Part shown: positions 16,923 through 26,173 of the stretch, in pieces
Layout of the letters: each line of letters begins with the position of its first letter
Position numbering within the stretch: position 1 is the stretch's first letter
Source of the DNA: Leptotrichia buccalis C-1013-b
Lineage (GTDB): Bacteria; Fusobacteriota; Fusobacteriia; Fusobacteriales; Leptotrichiaceae
DNA length: 64,000 nt
Assembly: GCF_000023905.1 (NCBI RefSeq)
Contig: NC_013192.1
Location: 1,798,001 to 1,862,000 of the forward strand
Reading direction: 5' to 3'
Notes under the pieces: generated by a model
The model's input: the letters and a program-made list of their open reading frames with translations, nothing else
Databases searched by the model: none
Told to the model about the DNA's origin: nothing
Translations under genes and position numbers: made by a program

Positions 16923-17852
16923 CTATAATTTAATTAGCATCATATTTGTAGTAAGTCCAGCCGCTGTTCCAATAAGCAAGATTGTATTGCCGCTTTTAAT
17001 TCTTCCATTTTCCAGTCCATGAACTAATGTTATAGGGACAGATGCTGATACCATATTTCCAAATTCCTTGACTTCATCTAAAAATTTATCTTTTTCTATT
17101 CCTAATTTTTGCATTACAAGAGGCATTGCAACGCTAGCCTGATGGGGAACTGTCATATCTATATCTGAGACTTTCATTCCATTATTTTTTAGAAAATTTT
17201 TCATTAATTCAGGAATTTTACTTATTGAAAGTGACAATACTGTTTTTCCGTTCATATCGAACATATATTCCTCTTTTGTCATTTCAGAATAATTTTTGGG
17301 ATGAAAATTGCTTAAACCTCCTCGAATTTCAGTTGAATGTGCTCCTTCTGACCATGTTTTCTGTATTGCATCAATAACTCCTATTTCCTTTTCAGTTTTT
17401 TCAATTACAAATGCTGCCGCACCATCGCTGAAAAGCTGGAAACTTTCCTTTTGTTTTGGATTTAAGGCTATTGAAGCTACATCGCAGGAAACTATCAGTA
17501 CTCTTTCATATCTTCCTGCTTCTATAAGGTATGACATGGTATCCAGAGCAGTTATAAAACTTGTACAGGTAGTATTTATATCAAGGGCTGGAATTGAAGT
17601 CCCTTTTGCTATTTTTTCATGAATTAGGGCTGCTGTGCATGGTATAGGCTGTATTCCGACAGCACTGGCTGAAACTATGCAATCAATATCATTAATTGTT
17701 ATATTTGCATTTTTTAATGCTTTTTCACAGGCAGAAACAGCAAGGGAAATTTGGCTTTCACCTTCACTTATTCTATAACGAACTTGTCCTTTAAGTTCAA
17801 CTGTATTTTTTGGTAATTCTATTCCATATCCTTTAAATTGAATTCTTCTCAT
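16923..17852 (-). CDS. FabH/OleA-like 3-oxoacyl synthase III
   Basis: 309 residues, thiolase fold. The Cys-His-Asn triad of KAS III is visible: Cys96 (NTTCTSF), His237 (VPHQAS) and Asn266 (EFGNMVSAS), with the closing GTAAGLT loop. It should condense an acyl thioester with an extender or a second acyl chain. Housekeeping FabH is normally beside other fab genes; here it is the last gene of an eight-gene accessory operon with an adenylate-forming enzyme and an OleD-like reductase, so a specialised role is likely. It overlaps the upstream gene by 4 bases (ATGA). Confidence 0.88.
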   Translation of the reverse strand: MRRIQFKGYGIELPKNTVELKGQVRYRISEGESQISLAVSACEKALKNANITINDIDCIVSASAVGIQPIPCTAALIHEKIAKGTSIPALDINTTCTSFITALDTMSYLIEAGRYERVLIVSCDVASIALNPKQKESFQLFSDGAAAFVIEKTEKEIGVIDAIQKTWSEGAHSTEIRGGLSNFHPKNYSEMTKEEYMFDMNGKTVLSLSISKIPELMKNFLKNNGMKVSDIDMTVPHQASVAMPLVMQKLGIEKDKFLDEVKEFGNMVSASVPITLVHGLENGRIKSGNTILLIGTAAGLTTNMMLIKL

Positions 17853-19123
17853 TCTATAACCTTTCTTATTATCCTTTTTAATTTTTTTGTGCTGTCTGTT
17901 TTATAATCTATAAATCTGATTTCTACATTTTCTATATCCAAAGAATCGAACAATTTATCAAACTCTTTTTTCACCAATTTTTCTTGTTCATTATTTATAT
18001 TCAAAATTGCAATCTCCAATAAATTGCTATTTACTTGAAAAACCTGATATTCTCTTATATTTTCAGCAAAAAGTATTGTTCTTCTAATAAAATCTGGAAA
18101 TACAGTAATTTCTTTATCAAATTTATTTCTAAACCTGAAAATATCATCTGAACGCCCTTCAATCTTTTCAATTCTCTGTAAAACAGAACCGCACTCACAT
18201 GGTTCTTCTGATTCAACTAGAATATCATTCAAATAATAATTTACAAAAGGCTGGCTTGTCCTCCTGAAATCTGTAATTATCGGATAAAATCTTTTTGCAT
18301 CTATATATTTCCTGTCAAATTTTATTAAATCTTCATTCAAATGAAGATGTCCATATTCACAAGTACAGGCTAAAAAACCTTCTGTCGCCTGGTAAATCTG
18401 ATGAATTACTTTTAAATTAAACTGCTTTTTTATATATTCCTCATCAGGTTTCTCCAAAATTTCTGCAACTGAAACAACCTTTTTCACAAAAGTTTTCAAC
18501 TTGCCTTCCTCTATCTTTTTAGCCAGCATTAGTAGTAAGGAGGGGGGAGCAACAATAATAGTTGGATTGTATTCATTCAACCTCTCAATATGTCCATCAA
18601 TATCTTTAAAAGTATCAAAATATTCCAAACTTATTAAAAAAGAATTTATAGATTTATACAAATCATTGTCCGCTCTTAGGAAAAATGCTATTCTATGTCC
18701 AAGAATACTATTTTTAGGCAGCATTTTAGCCAAAATCGTCCCTGCCCATATGCCTTGCTCTTCAGGAGTAGTAATAAACATTCCTCTATGTCCAGAAGTT
18801 CCAGAAGACAACCCTACTGAAACATCTTTGTATTTCTGATTAAAATTTCTTGTTTTTTCACTATTTAAGGCAATTTCCATGGCTTCATCCCTTTTTACTC
18901 CTAAAGTATTGAGTTCATCAAAATTTTCCATCATAAATGCTTTGTTCATAACAAAATTTTCAGAAATTTCGTGAGTTTTAAAATACGGAGATTTTTCTTT
19001 TAGAAATTTTAAGTGTTTATTTACCTGCTTTTTCTGATATTCCAAAAGTTTATCTCGTGAATCCCATTTATTAAAATATCTTATTTTTATAAAACTTGAT
19101 ATAATCTTAAATATTTTTTTCAT
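17849..19123 (-). CDS. PaaK/F390-synthetase-like adenylate-forming enzyme
   Basis: 424 residues. The P-loop-like motif SSGTSGHRG (106-114) and downstream YQATEG and GRSDDIFRF segments are those of the PaaK/CapK/F390-synthetase branch of the ANL superfamily. Cysteines in ACTCEYGHLH and EPCECGS match the metal-binding cluster seen in that branch. It should activate a carboxylate as an acyl-adenylate. In OleABCD pathways an ANL enzyme makes the beta-lactone; here the substrate is unknown. It overlaps neighbours on both sides. Confidence 0.85.
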   Translation of the reverse strand: MKKIFKIISSFIKIRYFNKWDSRDKLLEYQKKQVNKHLKFLKEKSPYFKTHEISENFVMNKAFMMENFDELNTLGVKRDEAMEIALNSEKTRNFNQKYKDVSVGLSSGTSGHRGMFITTPEEQGIWAGTILAKMLPKNSILGHRIAFFLRADNDLYKSINSFLISLEYFDTFKDIDGHIERLNEYNPTIIVAPPSLLLMLAKKIEEGKLKTFVKKVVSVAEILEKPDEEYIKKQFNLKVIHQIYQATEGFLACTCEYGHLHLNEDLIKFDRKYIDAKRFYPIITDFRRTSQPFVNYYLNDILVESEEPCECGSVLQRIEKIEGRSDDIFRFRNKFDKEITVFPDFIRRTILFAENIREYQVFQVNSNLLEIAILNINNEQEKLVKKEFDKLFDSLDIENVEIRFIDYKTDSTKKLKRIIRKVIE

Positions 19124-19937
19124 TCAATATCCTCTTCACCTTTTCTTTATTATCATGACTGACAACAACAGAAATATCATCTTTTATCAATTTTTTCAAA
19201 AAATCACTTCCCTGCTGATAATCCTCAAAGTTATTCTGTATTTTTCTAGCAAGCCATTTCATTTTATCTGTAAATGAAAGATATTCAGTCCCCCAGCATA
19301 CATCAGCACCAATAAGCAGTTTTAATTCTGGCATATATACACATGCCTGACCTTTTGCATGTCCGTCTATCTCAACCATAAGCATAGATGAATCAGAAAA
19401 TAAATCAAAACTATTTTTATACAAAAACAACTTGTTTTCCTTATAATTTTCCTTTCTTATCAATGTCAATCTATTTTCAAAATCATCTGGCAGAAGTTCA
19501 TTAAAAATCAAAAAATTATCTTTTTTTGACTTAAAATATTTATAGCAAGTCTCAGTTAATATTAAATTAGAGTTTGGAAAAAATTTCAATCCTCCAATAT
19601 GATCAGGATGTAAATGTGAAACAATTATATATTTTATTTCTTCTATACTTATACCTTTTTTTCTAAGCTGGTAATCAATTATATCTTCTTTTTTTAAGGT
19701 TATCGGATTGGGAAATCTATACAAAAAATATTTAAATTTATTTTTTAAAATATCCATAGAATAACCAGTATCATAAAGAATATAGCCCATTCTTTTATGC
19801 TTTATCAAAAACACTCCCGCATAAAAATCAACCACTGTCTTACCAAAACCTTTAAAAACCTTCTTTAAATCATTTGTACAATAGCCGCAGGCAAAATATT
19901 CAACTTTTTCTATCATTTTCTCTGATGTGCTTAACAT
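19107..19937 (-). CDS. MBL-fold metallo-hydrolase
   Basis: 276 residues with the metallo-beta-lactamase signature HLHPDHIGG (His108, His110, Asp112, His113). Further ligands are the DGHAKGQA His, the GADVCWG Asp and the VVSHD His, giving a di-metal site. The closest style is the AHL-lactonase/glyoxalase II type. In this cluster a lactone or thioester substrate is plausible. It overlaps its upstream neighbour by 38 bases and its downstream neighbour by 17. The GGAG site nine bases ahead supports the ATG at 19937. Confidence 0.86.
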   Translation of the reverse strand: MLSTSEKMIEKVEYFACGYCTNDLKKVFKGFGKTVVDFYAGVFLIKHKRMGYILYDTGYSMDILKNKFKYFLYRFPNPITLKKEDIIDYQLRKKGISIEEIKYIIVSHLHPDHIGGLKFFPNSNLILTETCYKYFKSKKDNFLIFNELLPDDFENRLTLIRKENYKENKLFLYKNSFDLFSDSSMLMVEIDGHAKGQACVYMPELKLLIGADVCWGTEYLSFTDKMKWLARKIQNNFEDYQQGSDFLKKLIKDDISVVVSHDNKEKVKRILNEKNI

Positions 19938-20883
19938 ATTTTTTTACTCCTTCAAGGACAGATATTTGGGGATAGTATCCTAATTCTTTTTTTGCCTTGT
20001 CAATATTCAAAGTCTGGCTGTATCTCATTAAATATAGCGTATATTTGGTAAGAGGAGGCTCTTTTTCAATTCCAAAAAGTTTATAAACTTTTTCTAAAAT
20101 TGAAACTAGAATTAAAATTAGTCTGTAGTTCCATTTTAAATATTTACCTTCTGTTCCCATCTCGTTAAAGAACAATGTCAAAATTTCCTTAAATTCTATC
20201 GGCTCATCATTTGTTATATTATAAGTTTGCCGTGAATACTTTTCGTTTTCTAGTGCCAACCTTAAAGCATAGGCAACATTTTCAACACAAGTTACATCGA
20301 CTTTTTGTTTCCCGTCAGCAAAAAGAGGTATTCCCATTTTTTTATTTAAATCTAGAAGTCTTGGAATTATGCTTGTATCTCCGATTCCAAATAATCCACG
20401 TGGACGAATTATCATATAATTTAGCTTGGAATTCTTAATTATATTTTCTGCCATAATTTTACTTTTTATATAAAAATTAAGGTTATTATCCTTTGGAGCC
20501 TCATTTTCCTTAACATCCAGCTGATCCTTTGCCCCAGCATATATGCTTGGAGATGAAACAAAAACTAATTTTAAGCCCTGCTTCTCACAAATTTCAACAA
20601 TATTTCGAGTTCCTAGCACATTTACCTTATAAAAATTGCTCCATTTACCCCAAACTGTAGATAATGCCGCAGCATGAATTACTGCACTGCATCCTTGAAA
20701 AGCCCTCAGCAAATCTTCCTTATTTTCTATATCTCCCTTAAAAAACTCAACATTACTGTCAATCAAAGTTTTGCCAATTTTCTCATTTCTTCCAAATGCA
20801 ACAACCTGATAACCATTATTTTTCAATTCTTCAACTACATATTTTCCTAGAAAACCAGTTGCCCCTGTGATTAAAACCTTCAT
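19900..20883 (-). CDS. NAD(P)-dependent epimerase/3-beta-HSD family reductase (OleD-like)
   Basis: 327 residues, extended short-chain reductase. GATGFLG (7-13) binds the dinucleotide. Ser111 (SSPSIY) and Tyr138-x3-Lys142 (YIKSK) form the catalytic set. The AAALSTVWGKWSNFYKVNVL stretch resembles OleD and 3-beta-hydroxysteroid dehydrogenases, which reduce beta-keto to beta-hydroxy groups. In this operon it could reduce the product of the KAS III. Downstream gene overlap is 38 bases; the upstream gene ends two bases before its start. Confidence 0.86.
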   Translation of the reverse strand: MKVLITGATGFLGKYVVEELKNNGYQVVAFGRNEKIGKTLIDSNVEFFKGDIENKEDLLRAFQGCSAVIHAAALSTVWGKWSNFYKVNVLGTRNIVEICEKQGLKLVFVSSPSIYAGAKDQLDVKENEAPKDNNLNFYIKSKIMAENIIKNSKLNYMIIRPRGLFGIGDTSIIPRLLDLNKKMGIPLFADGKQKVDVTCVENVAYALRLALENEKYSRQTYNITNDEPIEFKEILTLFFNEMGTEGKYLKWNYRLILILVSILEKVYKLFGIEKEPPLTKYTLYLMRYSQTLNIDKAKKELGYYPQISVLEGVKKYVKHIRENDRKS

Positions 20884-20885
20884 CG

Positions 20886-22157
20886 CTATCCTCCTTTTAA
20901 CAGCCTGTCAATTTCTTTTTTCAACATTTCGCTTGGTAAATAATTATTAAATTCTTTTGATAATTTTTCCAAATTGTTCCATTCTTCTCTTTTTAGCATT
21001 TTCTTAAAAGCCTTTAAAATGGACTTTCTTAATTTTAATTTAGCTGGTATTCCAATTTTAGCTAAATCGACCCTTACTGCATAATCAAACTGGTCATAAT
21101 CATGAGGAACAATAACAGCAGGCTTGTTATATTTTATACAGGAATAAAGTATTCCTGCTCCGCCATGATGAATAACATAATCTATATTGGGCAAAATTTC
21201 ATCATAATCTAAATAATGGTAAATATGTAAATTATTTTCCTTTACAATACCCTTATCTTTTTCTAAATAACTTCCCAACGAGACTACGAACAGAAATTCA
21301 GGATAGATTTTTGAAAGTTCTTTTGCCAGCTCGATTATTGATTTTTTAGCCCATTTTAGATGCGTTCCGTTAGTTAAAAATACAGTTTTTTCAAATTTCT
21401 TATTATTTTCAAATTGCACACTATTTTTAAAAAGGGACGAACAGCAAGGCCCAACCCAAGAAAATTGACTTGGAAAATCATCTCTAAATTCAATTTCTTT
21501 CATGCCTAAACCTAATATAGAATATGGAGAATAAATATTTTCTTCACCTTTTTCGTTGTACAAAGTGAAATTAAATTGTCTTAATTGATTTTTTAAAATA
21601 AAACAAACCATTCTTTTAAAATTTCTGACAATATTTCTTGATAGACTATCTCTTAGTTTGAATAAAAAATTATCTCTTGGATATAGTCCTCCCATATAAG
21701 CAGGTGTTGTTGTTCTACTTTCTATTGCAAATGGTGTTGGAATGCTTGTAATCCAAGGAATATTATTTTTTTTGCACACAAATCCTGCTGGAACGGCTGT
21801 AAAATCTGCTATAACTATGTCAGGCTTTCTTTCAGAAAAAAAATCTTCCATTTCTCTTATTATTTCTGGCATAAGTCCCATATTTTCTTTAAATTGCTTA
21901 TAGATAATCCGAAGATTGGTTTGTTTATCAGTATCAGATATTTTTTCAAAGATAGCAGGCTTATCTCTAAGAAAAACTTTTACAGGAAATCCAAGTTTCT
22001 TTACAACTTCCTCTTTTTTACAACCTGTATAAATACAGATATTGTATTTGTCCTTTTCCTTTAATAGAGGGAGAACTAACTCTAAAGCTGGATAGAGATG
22101 TCCGCTAAAAGGTGGAGCAACAACTGCAATTTCAATTTTTTCCTTGTAAATATTCAT
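20886..22157 (-). CDS. UGT-like (GT1/MGT-type) glycosyltransferase
   Basis: 423 residues, GT-B fold. The N-terminal half opens with VVAPPFSGHLYPAL, the acceptor-side HxxP-like loop. The C-terminal half has FLTNGTHLKWAKK and the donor-binding HHGGAGILYSC (about 345-355) followed by P-x-V-P-x-D-Y-D-Q. This is the macrolide/sterol/flavonoid-type UDP-sugar family that glycosylates small lipophilic acceptors. It fits a final decoration step for a lipid or polyketide-like product of the cluster. Overlaps the next upstream gene by 26 bases. Confidence 0.85.
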   Translation of the reverse strand: MNIYKEKIEIAVVAPPFSGHLYPALELVLPLLKEKDKYNICIYTGCKKEEVVKKLGFPVKVFLRDKPAIFEKISDTDKQTNLRIIYKQFKENMGLMPEIIREMEDFFSERKPDIVIADFTAVPAGFVCKKNNIPWITSIPTPFAIESRTTTPAYMGGLYPRDNFLFKLRDSLSRNIVRNFKRMVCFILKNQLRQFNFTLYNEKGEENIYSPYSILGLGMKEIEFRDDFPSQFSWVGPCCSSLFKNSVQFENNKKFEKTVFLTNGTHLKWAKKSIIELAKELSKIYPEFLFVVSLGSYLEKDKGIVKENNLHIYHYLDYDEILPNIDYVIHHGGAGILYSCIKYNKPAVIVPHDYDQFDYAVRVDLAKIGIPAKLKLRKSILKAFKKMLKREEWNNLEKLSKEFNNYLPSEMLKKEIDRLLKGG

Positions 22158-22758
22158 AAATTATTTTTTTTACCTTTCTATCCTTAAAATATTCCAAATG
22201 TCCACAATTTACAATTCTGTCAATTTTATGAAAATCTAGAAGCCAGCTGTAAATATCTAAACTTCCCTTAATAACTACTGTATTTTTCAAGTTTCCATAA
22301 CCTTTCGCTACAGGTCCTAAAGCAAACATCGTAATATTCCCATTATCATAATTTGCTAAATCCATAAATTTATTCCAAACATTTAAGCCTGAGCTTAAAG
22401 AAATAACTATCACATCTTTTAAATGCTTAACAGGCTCTAAATGCCTTAAAATTTCCTGTTTAAATTTTTTATTAAAAAGAGTGCCAGAATAATAAACAAT
22501 ATTTGATAAACTTGCTTTAAAAATACTGATATCTTCATATTTATCATGTTCAAAGTCTTCATTATATGGAAAATTTGAATTTATAATTTTATATCCAAAT
22601 TGCTGAAAAATATTTAAAATCTCAAATCTTTCTTGTCCTAAGGCAGCTGTTTTAAGATTACTGCTTCCACTTATAAAAAAGACAATTTTATCTTCTTTTA
22701 AAAAAGTTTTTGAAACATCAAGACTTTCCAGCTTTTCTAAATAGTTGTTAAACTTCAT
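22132..22758 (-). CDS. Putative small hydrolase-like protein of the cluster
   Basis: 208 residues, not assigned to a named family. The strand-helix rhythm (KIVFFISGSS, DVIVISLSSGLNVW, ITMFALGPV, DRIVNCGHLEYF) is that of an alpha/beta-hydrolase core. SLSSG could be the nucleophile elbow (Ser in place of the usual first Gly) and the C-terminal Gly-His could supply the base; no acid is obvious. If this reading holds, it would take the place that OleB has in Ole pathways. Overlaps both neighbours (26 and 11 bases). Confidence 0.5.
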   Translation of the reverse strand: MKFNNYLEKLESLDVSKTFLKEDKIVFFISGSSNLKTAALGQERFEILNIFQQFGYKIINSNFPYNEDFEHDKYEDISIFKASLSNIVYYSGTLFNKKFKQEILRHLEPVKHLKDVIVISLSSGLNVWNKFMDLANYDNGNITMFALGPVAKGYGNLKNTVVIKGSLDIYSWLLDFHKIDRIVNCGHLEYFKDRKVKKIIYEYLQGKN

Positions 22759-23926
22759 AATGTATTTTCCCGTCTTTAACTCTAATTTTTTTATTTCTCC
22801 ATATAATCACAGGCGGTGTTAAAAGAGTATAGACAAGTATAAAAGGCAATAAAAATTCACTTGCTAACTCATACGGCAATTCATCAGCCTTATGAAAAAA
22901 ATTACCTTTCTTTTGTATTTCTGACTGATAAATAAATAATCTCACTATATGGAACAATCCAACCTTTCCTACAAATAGCACTATTACTATTATAAAATGA
23001 TTTATTCCAAAATAAAAACTTAAAAATAATAGAATAGCTGGTAGGAATACAGGCAATAATATTATAAATAAAAATTTAATGGAAAATGCATTTTTCATAT
23101 AAACATTGCTAAATAAAAGCCATCTTTTCATAAGAAGAATATATTTTCTAAAATTTGGAACAGTATTTCTCACATTGCAAAAAATAGTACTTTGTATAAT
23201 TTTTACATTTTTGGAAAGTAAATAAGTTGCAAGTGCCAAATCATCACATAGCCAATATTTTATCTCTTCAAAAGCAGAATATTTTTTTAAAATATCAGTC
23301 CTTAAAATATAAAACATTCCATTTATAGTCTTATTTTCCTTTAAAAAAGACATAGAAAAGTATGAAAAAATAGAATTAGAATTTATAAAAGCCGAGATTA
23401 ATTTTGAATAGAAGCCTTTAATATTATAATTATAAGGAATCCCAGTTACTATCCATTCAGCCTTATCTTTTTCATAAATACTTAATTCATCCAGTTTTTT
23501 TCTGTCAATAACTGCATCATCATCTAAAATTACCGTATATTCTGTTTTTATTTTCTTTATAGCTTGCGATAATTTAAATACTTTGGGATTTACTTCTTGC
23601 GGAACATCGTCTAAGTAAAAGACTTCAACTCTGCTAGAATAATTTTTATTTTTTAAAATATTTTCAACTGTCTGTCTTGCTAAACAGTCACTTTTATCAA
23701 CAAGCCAAATAAATTTCATTTCATCAGTATTTTTTAAATTTGCAGACAAATCATCTTCCAATCTTGTATCTCCAGACAAAATAGGTTGAACTACTGTGTA
23801 TTTGCTCTCATCTATCTTATTTTTTTCCAGACTATTTATTCTTTTAAAGTAAATAAAAGAAAATATTAATTTTAAAATGAGCAAAATTACTGCAAATATC
23901 AATAAAAAATTAAACAATACTGTCAT
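22748..23926 (-). CDS. Membrane GT2/GT21-like glycosyltransferase (ceramide glucosyltransferase-like)
   Basis: 392 residues. An N-terminal membrane helix (3-25) precedes a GT-A domain with LDDDAVID (DDD 135-137), LCDDLALA (Asp228/229) and LMKRWLLF, which corresponds to the (Q/R)xxRW product-binding motif of processive or ceramide-type enzymes. Two or more C-terminal helices (about 275-330) follow. The layout is that of ceramide glucosyltransferase/HpnI. It probably moves a sugar from a nucleotide donor to a membrane lipid. Overlaps the SDR gene by 4 bases. Confidence 0.82.
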   Translation of the reverse strand: MTVLFNFLLIFAVILLILKLIFSFIYFKRINSLEKNKIDESKYTVVQPILSGDTRLEDDLSANLKNTDEMKFIWLVDKSDCLARQTVENILKNKNYSSRVEVFYLDDVPQEVNPKVFKLSQAIKKIKTEYTVILDDDAVIDRKKLDELSIYEKDKAEWIVTGIPYNYNIKGFYSKLISAFINSNSIFSYFSMSFLKENKTINGMFYILRTDILKKYSAFEEIKYWLCDDLALATYLLSKNVKIIQSTIFCNVRNTVPNFRKYILLMKRWLLFSNVYMKNAFSIKFLFIILLPVFLPAILLFLSFYFGINHFIIVIVLFVGKVGLFHIVRLFIYQSEIQKKGNFFHKADELPYELASEFLLPFILVYTLLTPPVIIWRNKKIRVKDGKIHYEV

Positions 23927-24696
23927 TTAATCACCTTTTTCAAGACTAATCCCGCCAGCCTTAACTGTAACGAAATTGGCAATAAATTTATTAAAAACAT
24001 GGACACTCTATTCCTAAAGCCAATAATGGAAAATCTTCTTCCCTTTTCCATTGCTTTTATAATTTTTTTCGCCGTTTCTTCCGAACTCATCATAAATTTT
24101 TGAGAACTTCCGAATTTTTCCTGTGTATTTTTATCAAAAAAATTACTTTCCGTTGGACCCGGGCAAACTGATAAAACTCTCACATCTTTATTTTTATGTC
24201 CCAATTCTTCATCTAATGCCAAAGAATAATGCAATAATGCAGATTTTGCCGAACTATAAACTGCCATATATGGATGTTGATATAAAGCACCTGTTGAACA
24301 TATGTTTAAAATTATTCCTTTTCCTTTTTGTAAAAATTTTTCTGAATATCTTTTAGTTAAAATTAACGGAGAAATAAAATTTACATTCACAGTATCCAAA
24401 TCTTCTTTATCGCTTAATTTTAAAAAATCAGTAATTTTTCCAAAACCAGCACAATTAATAACTAAATCAACATCACAATTTTCAACAATATTTTCTAAAT
24501 TACCTGTATCAGTTAAATCGTATTTTATGCAAATACATTCAAGCAAAGAATTTTTTTCTTCTAATTCTTCTTTTAACAAATTCAGTTTATTAGAAGATCT
24601 TGCCAGCAAGTACAATTTTTTACTTTTATTTGCCAAATTTTTTGCCAGTTCTTTTCCAATTCCTGAACTTGCACCTGTTATTAAAATTTTTTTCAT
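23923..24696 (-). CDS. Short-chain dehydrogenase/reductase, first gene of the cluster
   Basis: 257 residues, classical SDR. TGASSGIG (7-14), NCAG (81-84), Ser134, Tyr147 and Lys151 (YSSAK) give a complete active site. A hydrophobic C-terminus (MFLINLLPISLQLRLAG) suggests membrane association. It is transcribed first in the eight-gene operon. The 87 bases upstream must hold the promoter; I could not pick clear boxes there. Confidence 0.87.
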   Translation of the reverse strand: MKKILITGASSGIGKELAKNLANKSKKLYLLARSSNKLNLLKEELEEKNSLLECICIKYDLTDTGNLENIVENCDVDLVINCAGFGKITDFLKLSDKEDLDTVNVNFISPLILTKRYSEKFLQKGKGIILNICSTGALYQHPYMAVYSSAKSALLHYSLALDEELGHKNKDVRVLSVCPGPTESNFFDKNTQEKFGSSQKFMMSSEETAKKIIKAMEKGRRFSIIGFRNRVSMFLINLLPISLQLRLAGLVLKKVIK

Positions 24697-24783
24697 TATT
24701 TATACGTCCTTATTGTTCATAACCAAATAATTTTACTACATCACTAAATCATTATGTCATTTTGTTTATTTGATTTTCTATAT

Positions 24784-25626
24784 TTAAATTTTTTTCAATT
24801 TCAGCACCACAATTTCAGGCTGTGCAAAAAATCTTATGAACATTTCAAATGCTCCACCACCAACACCTGAAGTAGTATAAATTTTATGTCCATCATATTC
24901 CTTTAATCCATATCCGTATTTCCAAGGATGCTTAATTTCCGCCCATAATATCAAGCCAAACAATGTTATCTGTCCACCATGAGTATGCCCTGCCAAAGTC
25001 ATATTTGACCTTTCCTTCTGTTCATTTGTCATTTCTTCAAAATAATCAGGATTATGTGTGATGAAGATATTAAAATCATCTTTTTTTATACCATTAAGCG
25101 CCTTCTGTGCATCAGGTTTCCCTTTTAGTAAATCGTCAACTGCTGAAATGTAAATACTCTGGTTATTTACTGTTATTTTGTCACTTTCATTTACCAACAC
25201 TTTGTACCCAAGGCTTTTCAGTCCAGCCATATTTTTTTCCACAGAATTATAATCATGATTTCCCAAAACTGCATAAATTCCATATTTAGGCTTTTCTAAC
25301 TTTTCCATTCCTTTGTAAAATCGTGGAATTTTACCAGTCCAGTTAGTATAGTCACCACCAAGAATTATAATATCCTTCTCCTGTTCATTTATCAGTTTAA
25401 TAATCCTGTCAAGCTGCTTCTGATTAAACCTCGCATAAGTATCCAGCTGAAAATCTGCCGCAAAGAAAATCTTCTTTCCATCAAATTCTTGCGGAATATC
25501 CTTTGAAGCAATTTCTATTGTTCTGACCTTGATCTGTGTATATTCATAATGTGCATAAATTAGGCAGATTATAAAAAATATTGCTAAAATTCCTAAAACT
25601 GAAAATACTGTTTTTTTAGTTATCAT
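24784..25626 (-). CDS. Membrane-anchored metallophosphoesterase, copy 1
   Basis: 280 residues, YkuE-like. An N-terminal membrane helix (5-25) is followed by a calcineurin-type domain: AADFQ (Asp58), GGDY (Asp92), GNHDY (Asn123-His124), THNP (His191) and GHTHGGQ (His214, His216). The first motif is D-x-Q rather than D-x-H, so one metal ligand differs from most family members; the same is true in the paralog at 26174. Active site likely on the outer face of the membrane. Substrate may be a phospholipid or nucleotide. Confidence 0.88.
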   Translation of the reverse strand: MITKKTVFSVLGILAIFFIICLIYAHYEYTQIKVRTIEIASKDIPQEFDGKKIFFAADFQLDTYARFNQKQLDRIIKLINEQEKDIIILGGDYTNWTGKIPRFYKGMEKLEKPKYGIYAVLGNHDYNSVEKNMAGLKSLGYKVLVNESDKITVNNQSIYISAVDDLLKGKPDAQKALNGIKKDDFNIFITHNPDYFEEMTNEQKERSNMTLAGHTHGGQITLFGLILWAEIKHPWKYGYGLKEYDGHKIYTTSGVGGGAFEMFIRFFAQPEIVVLKLKKI

Positions 25627-25693
25627 AAAATTTTCCTTTTCAATTGTTTTATTTTCTCTCTAATTTTGAATTTATAACTTTTCTATTTATTTC

Positions 25694-26074
25694 TTAATCA
25701 GCAACTGCACTTACTTCTATTTCTATCATCAATTCCTTATCAATTAATGAAGACACCTCTACCATTGTTGCAACTGGTTTAATGTTCCTAAAAAATTCTC
25801 CATGTGCTTTTCCATATTCTTCCCATTTTGAAATATCTGTAACAAACATTCTTGTTCTAATAACATTTTTTAACCCCAATCCTTCCTTTTCAAGAAGTTT
25901 TTTTATATTTTCAAGAATATATTTTGTCTGTTCATAGGCATTTCCTACTGCATAAGGCTTTCCATCCCTAACGGCTGTTGTTCCTGCTATTTCAAAAATA
26001 TTTCCTATCCTTACTGCTCTCGAATATCCTACAATGTCCTCCCATGGAGAGTTTCCACTTATATTTTTTCTCAT
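25694..26074 (-). CDS. RidA/YjgF-family protein
   Basis: 126 residues. RidA deaminates reactive 2-aminoacrylate and other enamines released by PLP enzymes such as threonine dehydratase. Arg in VIRTRMFVT and the C-terminal EVSSLIDKELMIEIEVSAVA match the family's active-site strand. It is a distinct Rid subgroup (N-terminus GNSPWEDIVGYSRAV) and so may act on other substrates. It lies between the two metallophosphoesterase paralogs and in the same broad region as ilvA, whose product generates RidA substrates. Confidence 0.88.
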   Translation of the reverse strand: MRKNISGNSPWEDIVGYSRAVRIGNIFEIAGTTAVRDGKPYAVGNAYEQTKYILENIKKLLEKEGLGLKNVIRTRMFVTDISKWEEYGKAHGEFFRNIKPVATMVEVSSLIDKELMIEIEVSAVAD

Positions 26075-26173
26075 TAATTTAACTCCTTCCGAATTCTCAT
26101 ACTTCTCTTACTTTTCAATAATAACATTCATATTCTGTGTTTCAAAAAGTTTATAATAAATTTTTATTATTTT

